From Oscillospiraceae bacterium (GTDB taxonomy: Bacteria > Bacillota > Clostridia > Oscillospirales > Oscillospiraceae), in NCBI GenBank assembly GCA_017622995.1, contig JAGAQA010000041.1, forward strand, positions 1 through 64,000: a stretch of DNA of 64,000 nucleotides. The letters run 5' to 3'. Positions 7,500-15,627 of the stretch are shown piece by piece. Position 1 is the first letter of the stretch. Each line of letters starts with the position of its first letter. Below the pieces are notes generated by a model, which did not search any database, was not told the origin of the DNA, and saw nothing but the letters and a program-made list of their open reading frames with translations. The translations under genes were made by a program, and so were the position numbers.

Positions 7500-8927
7500 T
7501 TATTTCCGGGACAGAATCAGGTTGCGGTAGAACCGTACCGCGCCGGGCAGGCAGTTGTATTCGATATTCTCATTCAGGCCGTGCATACCGCCCAGCTGCT
7601 CCGGTCCGTAGATCACGGGGGAGAAGCGAATGCAGTTTTTGCAAACCGGCTCATAGAACATGGCGTCGGTGGCGCCGGTTACCACATAGGGCGATACCGG
7701 CAGCCCGGGGAAGGTATCCCGAATCACCTGCTCAAACTCCAAAAACGCGGCTCCCCCAATGTCCACGGGCTTTGAATAGTCGTTGGAGTGAAGCACTTCC
7801 ATTTCCAGGCCATGCTTTTGGGCCACGGACCGAACCAGCGCCAGGCTTTCCGCCTCCCCCTGATGGGGAATGAAGCGCATGTTGGCGCTGACTGTGGCCT
7901 CCTGGGGCAGCACATTGCAGGCATTGGAGCCGGACTGCATGGTAAAGGCAATGGTGGTTTTCAGCATGGCGCCTGCCTGGGCGCTGATGGCCAGCATCAC
8001 CGCGGTCAGCAAAGGCCGGAACAGCCAGAGATTGCCGAACAGGAACCGGAGGCCAAAGGACGCGTAGGGCGCCAGCCGGGCAAACATGGCCGCCACCTCC
8101 GGCATGAGCTTTTTCCGGAAGGGGCTGTGGGTTTCCATCTCCTGAACAAAGGCCGAAAGCCGGGCAATGGGGGTGTTTTTGCCCGGAGCGCTGGCGTGGC
8201 CCCCGGCGCTGTGGGCCGTAAACCGCAGGTCGGCCTTGCCCTTTTCGAACACGCCCACCATGGCAAAATTGCCGGGGATCCCGGCGATGGGCTCCCGGAT
8301 AATGGCGCCGCCCTCGTCACACAATAGATACAGCTCCACGCCCCGGCGCTGCAGCTCCGCCACCAGCTTGGGCGCGCCGTCGCCGCCCCATTCCTCCGTG
8401 CAGGAGGAGGCCAGGTACACGTCCTGTTGGGGAGTAAACCCTTCCTTCAGCAGCTGCTCTGCCGCTTCCAGAAAGGCCATCACGCTGCATTTGGTATCCG
8501 CCGTACCTCTGCCGTAAACCTTGCCGTCGGCAATGTCCCCGGAAAAGGGTCCGTGCTCCCAGGTGCCCTCGGCGGGCACCACGTCCTGATGGCTCATCAG
8601 AAGAATCGGCTTGTCGCTGCACGCTCCCTTCCAGTAAAACAGCAGGTTCCCGTCTATCTCCGTCTTTTCCAGCCGGGAGAACACCAGGGGAAACAGCTCC
8701 TCCAGGGTTTTGTGGAAGCTCCGGAATTTTTCCGTTTCCTGAATGCCGGAATGGGAGGTGGTATCCACCTGCACCATCCGGGACAGCTTCCGGGCCAGGC
8801 GCAGGCTTTCCTCCTCCGCTTCCCGGGGCGCATAGGCCGCTTTTTGGGCCGGAGTCAGCAGGGTTTTCACCAGGGCGATCAGCAGCAGCCCCAAAATCAC
8901 CCCAGGGATCAGCAGCAGCCATTTCAT
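7500..8927 (-). CDS. M20 family metallopeptidase (PM20D1/carboxypeptidase S-like), membrane-anchored
   Basis: The 475-residue protein has one N-terminal membrane segment (~3-22) and the M20 di-zinc motifs in order: LLMSHQDVVPAEG (His, Asp), GRGTADTKCSVM (bridging Asp), SSCTEEWGG (catalytic Glu pair), CDEGG and GMHGLNENI (C-terminal His). Length and the YG.GT.D.K segment suit the CPS1/PM20D1 branch, which hydrolyses peptides or N-acyl amino acids. It overlaps the preceding membrane protein gene by 4 bp (ATGA) and is last of three minus-strand genes, so it probably cleaves a compound handled by the two membrane partners. Confidence 0.85.
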   Translation of the reverse strand: MKWLLLIPGVILGLLLIALVKTLLTPAQKAAYAPREAEEESLRLARKLSRMVQVDTTSHSGIQETEKFRSFHKTLEELFPLVFSRLEKTEIDGNLLFYWKGACSDKPILLMSHQDVVPAEGTWEHGPFSGDIADGKVYGRGTADTKCSVMAFLEAAEQLLKEGFTPQQDVYLASSCTEEWGGDGAPKLVAELQRRGVELYLLCDEGGAIIREPIAGIPGNFAMVGVFEKGKADLRFTAHSAGGHASAPGKNTPIARLSAFVQEMETHSPFRKKLMPEVAAMFARLAPYASFGLRFLFGNLWLFRPLLTAVMLAISAQAGAMLKTTIAFTMQSGSNACNVLPQEATVSANMRFIPHQGEAESLALVRSVAQKHGLEMEVLHSNDYSKPVDIGGAAFLEFEQVIRDTFPGLPVSPYVVTGATDAMFYEPVCKNCIRFSPVIYGPEQLGGMHGLNENIEYNCLPGAVRFYRNLILSRK

Positions 8928-9619
8928 GTCTTGTTTTCCTCCTTCTTCTTTCCGGCTTTTCTGTATTCCAGGAAGGCAAACCCAATGGCAATGGCGCCGC
9001 TGGGAATAATCAGCATACTGGTAGACCCGGTGAGAGAAGGCACCAGGATGAACAGCAGGCCCATGATTCCCAGGGGCAGCATGGCCAGCTTCAGGTTGTG
9101 CCGGTAATATTTGCAGGCCATGGCGCCGAACAGGGCGGGGACCACATTCTCAAAGGCAGGCTGCAGCGCCGGGCTTTGCAGCACCGGACGCAGCGGCGTC
9201 AGCGCCGCCACACCCAGAGCCAGCACCAAAATGGTCACCAGAGAGGAAGTGGCAATGGAAAGGGTGGAAATCACCTCATTTTCCTTTGTGCCCACCTTTG
9301 TCCCCACCGTGTCACGGGCGGTGACGGCACAGGGAATTTTCATATTGATCAGGTTCCCGGTGACAAAGGCAAGGTAGCCTCCGCCGGAGCCCAGCATGGG
9401 CGTATAGATTAAGAATTCCGCCACGCTGCTGACCACCCATACCAGGCCCACGGAGAAGAAGGCCTTTCCGGCGGCCCCCAGATCCGGGTAGGCCCCCAGG
9501 TAGCTTCCAATTAAAAAGGGCGCGCACACCAGCATTGCCAGCACAAGGATGCTGCTGACCCGGCCCAGCAGGTGGGTGGTCCGGCTGTAGCGCTCCCACA
9601 GTTCTTTGGTTTCGTCCAT
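8924..9619 (-). CDS. Multi-pass membrane protein, partner of the DUF5058 protein
   Basis: From the ATG at 9619 (GGAGGGAAG upstream) the protein has 231 residues with about six membrane segments and an acidic amphipathic N-terminus. It contains GSYLGAYP and GSGGGYLAFVTGN segments that echo the GSYLGDFVSGGGMLAF stretch of the upstream gene product, suggesting the two are distantly related halves of one membrane complex. I do not recognise a named family with certainty. It sits 14 bp after the DUF5058 gene and overlaps the M20 peptidase by 4 bp. A transport role for the peptidase substrate is inferred from context only. Confidence 0.65.
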   Translation of the reverse strand: MDETKELWERYSRTTHLLGRVSSILVLAMLVCAPFLIGSYLGAYPDLGAAGKAFFSVGLVWVVSSVAEFLIYTPMLGSGGGYLAFVTGNLINMKIPCAVTARDTVGTKVGTKENEVISTLSIATSSLVTILVLALGVAALTPLRPVLQSPALQPAFENVVPALFGAMACKYYRHNLKLAMLPLGIMGLLFILVPSLTGSTSMLIIPSGAIAIGFAFLEYRKAGKKKEENKT

Positions 9620-9633
9620 CGTTTCTTCCCTCC

Positions 9634-10389
9634 TCACACCATAAGTCCGATCAGCACTGCCGCTGCCATACTCACAAGCATACTCAGTGCAATGGAGAAG
9701 CTCTCCACCCACTCCATATTCTTCCTTTCCGAAAGCCGGATCAGGCACCCCATCACCAGCGCGGACACCGCCGCCACAGCCAGAGGCATCCAGTTCCCAC
9801 GGAAGGCAAGCATCCCCCCGCCGGAGACAAAGTCCCCCAGATAGCTCCCCAGATAGGCGCTGACCAGGCCGATAAACATAGCCGTCATGGCCCGATCCGC
9901 AAAGCCCATGGTCTTCCCACCGGAGGAACCGCCCAGCTTTTGGGTATACTTTTTATTGAAGAAGATGGACAGCACCATTCCCCAGATGATGCACAGGCTC
10001 ATCATCAGCGCGATGGTGGAGAAGCCGGAGGCCGTCATTTCCGCGGCAGACAGTGTTTTCATACCCACCTGCTCCGCCGCCGCCTGGGCCACCTGGGTCT
10101 CGTAGTGCAGCGCGCCGATGACGGACAGACGCAGCCAGGGCCAGGGGATTCCCAAGGCCCCCGCCAGGGCAATCACGCCCAGCAGAATGCCGATGCTGGG
10201 CAGCACCGAAAAGGAGGCGCTGGAAAGGATCACCCGGTGAAGCTTCCTTTTGTCCATTCCCAGCCGGATGCCCACCCGGTAGGCGCGAACCAGAAACACC
10301 ACACACACCAGGGCAACAAACCCGATGATTGCGCCGCAGATCCCGTACAGAACCGGACTGTTCAGTTTTTCCACAATTGACATATCCAT
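9634..10389 (-). CDS. DUF5058 family integral membrane protein
   Basis: The 251-residue protein starts at the ATG at 10389 (GGTGGGATGG upstream). It has about six membrane helices, and the segment GIPWPWLRLSVIGALHYE at ~80-97 is characteristic of the DUF5058 family as I recall it. The N-terminus faces a short periplasm-side stretch, followed by a cytoplasmic GMDKRKLHRVILSSASFS segment. It is first in a three-gene operon ending with an M20 peptidase. DUF5058 proteins have no proven function; pairing with a peptidase suggests uptake of peptides or acyl amino acids. Confidence 0.7.
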   Translation of the reverse strand: MDMSIVEKLNSPVLYGICGAIIGFVALVCVVFLVRAYRVGIRLGMDKRKLHRVILSSASFSVLPSIGILLGVIALAGALGIPWPWLRLSVIGALHYETQVAQAAAEQVGMKTLSAAEMTASGFSTIALMMSLCIIWGMVLSIFFNKKYTQKLGGSSGGKTMGFADRAMTAMFIGLVSAYLGSYLGDFVSGGGMLAFRGNWMPLAVAAVSALVMGCLIRLSERKNMEWVESFSIALSMLVSMAAAVLIGLMV

Positions 10390-10430
10390 CCCACCTTTCG
10401 GCCTTTCCGGAAAAGGCCGTTCTTACCCTG

Positions 10431-10458
10431 ATTGTACCATGCTTTTTCCAAAACACAA
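10431..10458 (-). promoter_or_regulatory. Promoter of the DUF5058-M20 operon
   Basis: Minus-strand TTGTGT (10453-10458), 16 bp, TACAAT (10431-10436). The leader contains a hairpin CGGCC...GGCCG (around 10399-10419). Confidence 0.6.
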
Positions 10459-10498
10459 GAACAAATGCTGGCCCCATTCCGCCTTTGCAAGGAAGGGC

Positions 10499-10527
10499 TT
10501 GCATTTTCCGGAAAAATCGGGTATAAT
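10499..10527 (+). promoter_or_regulatory. Sigma-A promoter of the thiamine operon
   Basis: TTGCAT (10499-10504), 17 bp, perfect TATAAT (10522-10527), placing the start of transcription a few bases before the riboswitch. Confidence 0.8.
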
Positions 10528-10540
10528 GCGCCTGTAACAA

Positions 10541-10627
10541 AATACAGGGGAGCTTGTATCGGCAGGCTGAGAGGAAGTCATCAACTTCGACCCATAACCT
10601 GATGCGGATAATGCCGCCGTAGGAAGT
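10541..10627 (+). ncRNA. TPP (THI-box) riboswitch
   Basis: The aptamer is recognised by the conserved blocks in order: ACAGGGGAGC, GGCTGAGAGG, GACCC with ATAACCTGAT, and GGATAATGCCGCCGTAGGAA. Binding of thiamine pyrophosphate folds the RNA so that the following terminator hairpin forms and the operon is switched off. It precedes a set of genes entirely concerned with thiamine precursor uptake and salvage, which fits. Confidence 0.95.
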
Positions 10628-10644
10628 CATAGGCTTTGATTTTT

Positions 10645-10676
10645 TACAGGAGGCATTGGGCGCCTCCTGTATTTTT
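10645..10676 (+). terminator. Riboswitch-controlled terminator
   Basis: A 10-bp stem TACAGGAGGC / GCCTCCTGTA with a 7-nt loop and five T residues lies just after the TPP aptamer. The CAGG arm could instead pair within the ligand-free aptamer region. Confidence 0.85.
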
Positions 10677-10752
10677 ATCCTTTGGAAAGGAGGAAACGGA
10701 AATCCACATAGGTGGCGGACTGAGGGGGAGCGCCCTGAGTCTTGTAACGCAG

Positions 10753-10798
10753 CGATGGGAAGCCGTGTTCCGGCGTGAGAGGATGCCAGTAAGCATCG
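10753..10798 (+). ncRNA. Putative three-way-junction RNA in the thi leader, unknown class
   Basis: Between the riboswitch terminator and thiW lie ~220 nt without a convincing gene. At 10753-10798 the sequence folds into a neat three-way junction: P1 CGATG / CATCG, P2 GGAA / TTCC (loop GCCGTG) and P3 GGCGT / ATGCC (loop GAGAGG), with AGTAAG as a joining strand. A CCAC / GTGG hairpin and an imperfect GACTGAGGG / CCCTGAGTC hairpin precede it. It does not match a riboswitch class I know. It could be a second sensor, a processing site or a relic. Confidence 0.4.
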
Positions 10799-10894
10799 AC
10801 CGATCTTCCGTGTGGAATCCTCAGGGGTTTTGCGCCTATTTTGGAAGCGTCGCTGCCATACAGCCGTTTCCTGACAATCAAAGGAGTAATGGAT

Positions 10895-11413
10895 ATGAAA
10901 AAGACAAATGTGAAAAAGCTGGCTGTGGCCGGTGTTCTGTGCGCGGTGGCCGTGGTGGGCAGCCTCTTCTCCTTCCCGGTGTTCGGCAGCAAATGCGCCC
11001 CGGTGCAGCATATGGTGAACATTCTCTGCGCCGTGTTCCTGGGCCCGGGCTACGGTGTGGCCGCGGCCTTTGCCGCGTCCCTCATCCGGAACATTCTGGG
11101 CCTGGGCAGTCTGATGGCCTTCCCGGGCAGTATGTTCGGCGCTCTGCTCTGCGGGCTTGTCTACCGGAAAACCGGGAACATCCTGGCCACCCTGGCAGGT
11201 GAGGTCTTCGGCACCGCCATTCTGGGCGGTCTGTGCGCTTACCCCGTGGCCATCCTCTTCATGGGAAAAAGCGCTGCGGAACTGGCCTTCTATGCCTACA
11301 TCATCCCCTTCCTGATTTCCACCGCCGGCGGCGCCCTGATTTCCGCCGTTCTCATTTACAGTCTGAAGAAAACCAACGCCCTCCATTCCATGCAGGAAGC
11401 CCTGGGGGAGTAA
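10895..11413 (+). CDS. thiW: ThiW, S component of an ECF-type thiazole transporter
   Basis: This 172-residue membrane protein has five or six helices and the ThiW pattern (KLAVAGVLCAVAVVGS near the start; CAPVQHMVNILCAVFLGPGYG; GLGSLMAFPGSMFGALLCGL). The ATG at 10895 is chosen over the ATG at 10889 because the GGAG at 10883-10886 is then 8 nt away. ThiW is the substrate-binding component for hydroxyethylthiazole, working with shared ECF energising subunits that are not in the window. It is the first gene after the TPP riboswitch and is followed by the kinase that traps the imported thiazole. Confidence 0.9.
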   Translation: MKKTNVKKLAVAGVLCAVAVVGSLFSFPVFGSKCAPVQHMVNILCAVFLGPGYGVAAAFAASLIRNILGLGSLMAFPGSMFGALLCGLVYRKTGNILATLAGEVFGTAILGGLCAYPVAILFMGKSAAELAFYAYIIPFLISTAGGALISAVLIYSLKKTNALHSMQEALGE

Positions 11414-11422
11414 GGAGAATCT

Positions 11423-12244
11423 ATGTTCCGGGAAATGCTTGAAAATGTCAGAGAAAAACGCCCTCTGATCCACAACATCACCAATTATGTAACCGCCAAC
11501 GACTGCGCCAATATGCTGCTTGCCTGCGGCGCGTCCCCCATTATGGCAGATGACGAACAGGAGGCAGCGGACATTACAGGCATTTGCGACGGACTGACCA
11601 TCAATCTGGGCACCCTCAGCAGCCGGAAGCTCCGGGCCATGCACCTTGCGGGAAAGCGGGCCAATGCCCTCTCCCATCCGGTGATTCTGGACCCGGTGGG
11701 GGTAGGCGCCTCCTGCTGGCGGAGGGAGGCGGCTCTGGGCCTGCTGGAAGAAGTGAAATGCACGGTAATCCGGGGAAATGCCTCCGAAATCAAGGCCCTG
11801 GCCCTGGGCCGGGGTGGGGCAGCCGGGGTAGACGCGGATCTGGCCGATGAAATCACCCCGCAGAATCTGGAGAAAATGACGGCTTTTGCCAAGGCCTTCG
11901 CGGAGAAGACCGGGGCGGTGGTGGCGGTCACCGGGGCCATCGACATCGTGGCAGACAGCCGGACCGCCTACCGGATCCGGAACGGTCACCCCATGATGTC
12001 CGCGGTAACCGGCGCGGGCTGCCAGCTTTCCGCCCTAACTGCCGCCTTTGTGGCGGCAAACCCGGACCGCCCCCTGGAAGCGGCCGCGGCGGCGGTATGC
12101 GCCATGGGGCTTGCCGGAGAAATTGCTTTCGGCAGGCTCTCCCCACAGGATGGAAACGGAACCTACCGCAATTATCTCATCGACGCCATCTACCGTATGA
12201 CCCCCCAGACCCTGGAGAAAGGTGCAGACTATGAAGTGCGATAA
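11423..12244 (+). CDS. thiM: Hydroxyethylthiazole kinase
   Basis: ThiM phosphorylates 4-methyl-5-(2-hydroxyethyl)thiazole so it can be joined to the pyrimidine. The 273-residue length is typical. Recognisable family segments include LIHNITNYVTANDCANMLLA at ~15-34, ILDPVGVGA at ~88-96 and the phosphate-binding VTGAGCQLSALTAAF near residue 194. AAGGAG precedes the ATG. Its end overlaps the start of thiE by 14 bp, indicating translational coupling. Confidence 0.95.
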   Translation: MFREMLENVREKRPLIHNITNYVTANDCANMLLACGASPIMADDEQEAADITGICDGLTINLGTLSSRKLRAMHLAGKRANALSHPVILDPVGVGASCWRREAALGLLEEVKCTVIRGNASEIKALALGRGGAAGVDADLADEITPQNLEKMTAFAKAFAEKTGAVVAVTGAIDIVADSRTAYRIRNGHPMMSAVTGAGCQLSALTAAFVAANPDRPLEAAAAAVCAMGLAGEIAFGRLSPQDGNGTYRNYLIDAIYRMTPQTLEKGADYEVR

Positions 12245-12878
12245 CCAAATGCTTCGGCTCTATGCCGTAACCGACCGGTCCTGGACCGGCAGGCAGAGCC
12301 TTGCCCAGCAGGTGGAGGCCGCGCTGAAGGGCGGCGTAACCTGTGTGCAGCTCCGGGAAAAGGCCCTCAGCCAGGAAGCCTTTCTGGCTGAGGCCCTGGA
12401 AATCCGGGAGCTGTGCAGCCGCTACGGCGTACCCTTCATCATCAACGACAACGTGGACATTGCCATTGCCTGCAAGGCGGACGGCGTCCATGTGGGCCAG
12501 GAGGATATGGCGGCGGCCAAGGTCCGGCAGCGGGTAGGCGACCATATGATCATCGGTGTTTCCGCCCACTCGGTGGAGGAGGCCCTGGAAGCGGTAAAGC
12601 ACGGGGCCGACTACCTGGGCTCCGGAGCCGTATTCGGCTCCGCCACCAAAACCAACGTGCAGCCCATGTCCCGGCAGACCCTGGCGGATATCTGCGCCGC
12701 GGTGGACATTCCGGTGGTGGCCATCGGCGGCATCACCAGGGAAAACCTTCCCCGGCTGGCAGGCACCGGTGTGGACGGCGTGGCGCTGGTCAGCGCCATC
12801 TTTGCCGCCGAAGACATTGAGGCGGAATGCCGGCTGCTCCGGCGCCTGTCGGAGGACATGGTAAAGGATAAAAAATGA
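12231..12878 (+). CDS. thiE: Thiamine-phosphate synthase
   Basis: ThiE joins hydroxymethylpyrimidine diphosphate and thiazole phosphate into thiamine monophosphate. From the ATG at 12231 the product has 215 residues, a TIM-barrel with family motifs LRLYAVTDRS, GVTCVQLREK, FIINDNVDIAIACKADGVHVGQED and the phosphate loop VAIGGIT. A GTG at 12222 is in frame but less well placed. The gene overlaps thiM at its start and the HAD gene at its end (ATGA at 12875). Confidence 0.95.
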   Translation: MKCDNQMLRLYAVTDRSWTGRQSLAQQVEAALKGGVTCVQLREKALSQEAFLAEALEIRELCSRYGVPFIINDNVDIAIACKADGVHVGQEDMAAAKVRQRVGDHMIIGVSAHSVEEALEAVKHGADYLGSGAVFGSATKTNVQPMSRQTLADICAAVDIPVVAIGGITRENLPRLAGTGVDGVALVSAIFAAEDIEAECRLLRRLSEDMVKDKK

Positions 12879-13531
12879 AATACGCCATCTTTGATTTCGA
12901 CGGAACCCTCTTTGATTCCATGTTTATCTGGGAGACCCTGGGTGAGGATTATCTCCTTTCTCTGGGGAAACAGCCCAGACCCGGCCTGCGGGACGCGCTG
13001 CGGCCCATGAGCACATACCAGTCCGCCTGTTACCTGCAAAAAGAATACGCGCTCACCCTGACTCCGGAGGAAATCACCCGGGGCATCAACGAACGGATAG
13101 AGGACTTCTATTTCCACAGGGTACAGCCGAAGCCCGGCGTAATCCCCTTTCTGGAGCGGCTGCGGCAGGGGGGCATTCCCATGGCCGTGGCCACGGCATC
13201 GGAACGGTCCCATGTGGAGGCCGCCCTGAAGCGGTGCGGCATGGATTACTTTTTTGAAGCGATTCTCACCTGCGGGGAGGTGGGCCGGGGAAAGGATTCG
13301 CCCCTGGTTTTCCGCAGAGCCATGGAGGCTCTGGGCGGGGACCGCGCCGGAACGGCCGTCTTTGAGGATGCCCTCCACGGGGTGCGGACAGCCAAGGCAG
13401 ACGGCTTTTTTGTCTGCGGGGTATATGACCCCAGCGAGCCCCGCCCGGAAGAGCTGAAAGCTCTCTGCGATTGTTACCTTACGGATTATTTCCACACCGA
13501 ACCCTTTTGGAAGCTTGCGTCGGCCCAATAG
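12875..13531 (+). CDS. HAD family hydrolase in the thiamine operon
   Basis: The 218-residue protein has HAD motif I IFDFDGTLFDS at residues ~5-15, motif II VATAS (~107), a lysine in the GRGKDSP segment (~142) and motif IV VFEDALHGVRTA (~166), with a helical cap at ~18-85: a subfamily-I phosphatase. Its ATG overlaps the thiE stop, so it is co-translated with the enzyme that makes thiamine monophosphate. A plausible role is dephosphorylating thiamine monophosphate or a toxic precursor phosphate; this is inference from position, as HAD substrates cannot be read from sequence. Confidence 0.8.
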   Translation: MKYAIFDFDGTLFDSMFIWETLGEDYLLSLGKQPRPGLRDALRPMSTYQSACYLQKEYALTLTPEEITRGINERIEDFYFHRVQPKPGVIPFLERLRQGGIPMAVATASERSHVEAALKRCGMDYFFEAILTCGEVGRGKDSPLVFRRAMEALGGDRAGTAVFEDALHGVRTAKADGFFVCGVYDPSEPRPEELKALCDCYLTDYFHTEPFWKLASAQ

Positions 13532-13616
13532 GCCGATGGCTTCACAGCGGCACATTGGGGGCACCACCTTGTGCCGCGATAAAAAACAATGCTGAAAAGT
13601 CGAAAGGAGAAACGAA

Positions 13617-14426
13617 ATGAACGTAAAAACAGCATTGACCATTGCGGGCAGCGACTGCAGTGGAGGCGCCGGAATTCAGGCTGATCTGAAAACGATGACC
13701 ATGAATGGTGTGTATGCCATGAGCGCCATTACCGCCCTCACGGCCCAGAACACCACCGGCGTAAGCGCGATTCTGGAGTCCACTCCCGAATTTTTGAAGC
13801 AGCAGATTGACGCGGTCTTTGAGGACATCCGTCCCGACGCGGTGAAAATCGGCATGGTGGCATCCAGCGAACTCATTCGCGTGATTGCCGACCGGCTCCG
13901 GTTCTACCGGGCGGAGAATGTGGTGGTGGATCCCGTCATGGTGGCCACCTCCGGTTCTTCCCTGATGAAGACCGACGCGGTCCAGACCCTGACGGAAGAG
14001 CTGCTGCCCCTGGCCGCCCTGGTCACCCCCAACATCCCGGAGGCCCAGGTGCTCTCCGGCATGGAGATTGGAAGCGTACAGGACATGGAAGCCGCCGCGA
14101 AGAAAATCGGGGATACCTACCGCTGCTCCGTGCTGCTGAAGGGCGGCCACTGCGTGAATGACGCCAACGACCTTCTTTACGACAAGGGAGAAACCATCTG
14201 GTTCCCCGGAAAGAGAATTGACAATCCCAATACCCACGGCACCGGCTGCACCCTGTCCTCCGCCATCGCCGCCAATCTGGCAAAGGGCTTTTCTCTCCAT
14301 GCTTCCGTCCGCCGGGCAAAGGACTACATTTCCGGCGCCCTGGCTGCCATGCTGGATCTGGGCAAGGGCTCCGGTCCCATGAACCACGCCTTCGATCTGG
14401 GGGGCGAATTCTCAAAGGAGGCGTAA
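13617..14426 (+). CDS. thiD: Hydroxymethylpyrimidine / phosphomethylpyrimidine kinase
   Basis: ThiD makes HMP diphosphate for ThiE in two phosphorylations. The 269-residue ribokinase-fold protein shows ALTIAGSDCSGGAGIQADLK (~6-25), VVVDPVMVATSG (~101-112) and the C-terminal anion-hole motif THGTGCTLSSAIAANLA (~207-223). GAAAGGAG precedes the ATG. The 85-bp gap after the HAD gene holds two hairpins, TCGGCC / GGCCGA (13520-13536) and GCGGCACA / TGTGCCGC (13547-13577), which may process the mRNA without a T run. Confidence 0.95.
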   Translation: MNVKTALTIAGSDCSGGAGIQADLKTMTMNGVYAMSAITALTAQNTTGVSAILESTPEFLKQQIDAVFEDIRPDAVKIGMVASSELIRVIADRLRFYRAENVVVDPVMVATSGSSLMKTDAVQTLTEELLPLAALVTPNIPEAQVLSGMEIGSVQDMEAAAKKIGDTYRCSVLLKGGHCVNDANDLLYDKGETIWFPGKRIDNPNTHGTGCTLSSAIAANLAKGFSLHASVRRAKDYISGALAAMLDLGKGSGPMNHAFDLGGEFSKEA

Positions 14427-14429
14427 CAC

Positions 14430-15608
14430 ATGGAAGAAAAACGTACCTCCGTATTTGAAAACGGCCTCATCTGGTTCGGCGCGGCGGTCTCCATCGCGGA
14501 GATCCTCACCGGCACCTACTTTGCCCCCCTGGGCTTTGGGAAGGGTCTGCTGGCCATTCTCCTGGGCCATGTCATCGGCTGCGTCATGCTGTATCTGGCG
14601 GGGCTCATCGGCGGCAAGGTCCGCAAAAGCGCCATGGATACCGCCAAAATGAGCTTCGGCTCCAAGGGCGCGCTGCTGTTCTGCATTCTGAACATCGTCC
14701 AGCTGGTAGGCTGGACCGCCATTATGATCTTTGACGGCGCCCTGGCCGTCAACGGCATCTGGGGCATCGGCAGCTGGGTCTGGGCCATCGTCATCGGCGG
14801 CCTCATTGTGCTGTGGATCCTCATCGGCATTCAGAACCTGGGAAAGCTCAACACCGTGGCCATGACCGCCCTGTTCCTGCTGACCATTGTGCTGAGCTTT
14901 GTGATCTTCGGTAAAGGAAACCTCCACTACGGAGGAGAAGGGGGCATGACCTTCGGCGCGGCGGTGGAGCTTTCCGTGGCCATGCCTCTTTCCTGGCTGC
15001 CCCTTATCAGTGACTATACCCGGGAAGCAAAGGAGCCCAAAAAGGCAACCGCCGCCAGCGCCATTGTTTATGGGCTGGTCAGCTGCTGGATGTATGTCAT
15101 CGGCATGGGCGCGGCCATTTTCACCGGGGAATCCGACATCGCGCAGATTATGGTGAAGGCCGGTCTGGGCATTGCGGGTCTTGTGATCATTGTGTTCTCC
15201 ACGGTGACCACCACCTTCCTGGATGCCTATTCCGCAGGCGTATCCAGCGAATCCCTCCATGGGCGCATCAACGGCAAATGGGTTGCCGTGGGTGTAACGG
15301 TCATCGGCACCGTAGGCGCCATCTGCCTGCCGCTGGAGGATATTACGGATTTTCTGTACCTTATCGGGTCTGTCTTCGCCCCCATGATCGCCATTCAGAT
15401 CGCGGATTTCTTCATTCTGAAAACAAATTCGGAGGACACGGGGTTCTGCGTTCAGAATCTGGTGATCTGGCTGGTTGGCTTTGTGCTGTACCGGCAGCTC
15501 ATGAAGGTTGACATCCTTGTGGGCAACACCCTGCCGGATATGCTCCTGACCATTGCCCTCTGCGTCGCAGTGAGCAAGCTCCGGGGCAGCATCCAAAAGA
15601 AGAACTGA
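14430..15608 (+). CDS. cytX: CytX, putative hydroxymethylpyrimidine transporter
   Basis: The 392-residue protein is a 12-helix member of the NCS1 nucleobase:cation symporter family. The N-terminal helix has IWFGAAVSIAEILTGTYFAPLG, and mid-protein MPLSWLPLISDYTREAKEPKKA is typical of CytX. It starts 3 bp after thiD in an operon under TPP control, consistent with CytX importing the HMP precursor that ThiD phosphorylates. The operon has uptake and kinase genes for both halves of thiamine but no thiC or thiG here, so it is a salvage set. Confidence 0.9.
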   Translation: MEEKRTSVFENGLIWFGAAVSIAEILTGTYFAPLGFGKGLLAILLGHVIGCVMLYLAGLIGGKVRKSAMDTAKMSFGSKGALLFCILNIVQLVGWTAIMIFDGALAVNGIWGIGSWVWAIVIGGLIVLWILIGIQNLGKLNTVAMTALFLLTIVLSFVIFGKGNLHYGGEGGMTFGAAVELSVAMPLSWLPLISDYTREAKEPKKATAASAIVYGLVSCWMYVIGMGAAIFTGESDIAQIMVKAGLGIAGLVIIVFSTVTTTFLDAYSAGVSSESLHGRINGKWVAVGVTVIGTVGAICLPLEDITDFLYLIGSVFAPMIAIQIADFFILKTNSEDTGFCVQNLVIWLVGFVLYRQLMKVDILVGNTLPDMLLTIALCVAVSKLRGSIQKKN

Positions 15609-15627
15609 TTTTCCCCCCGTCCCCTAA

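Noticed and set aside
10636-11022. Short frames on both strands in the thi leader
   Set aside because: They cross the riboswitch terminator or the structured leader, lack ribosome sites, and the plus-strand one overlaps thiW in another frame.
9953-11989. A 678-codon minus-strand frame across the thi leader and thiW/thiM
   Set aside because: It runs opposite thiW and thiM and through the riboswitch; no motif or ribosome site supports it.
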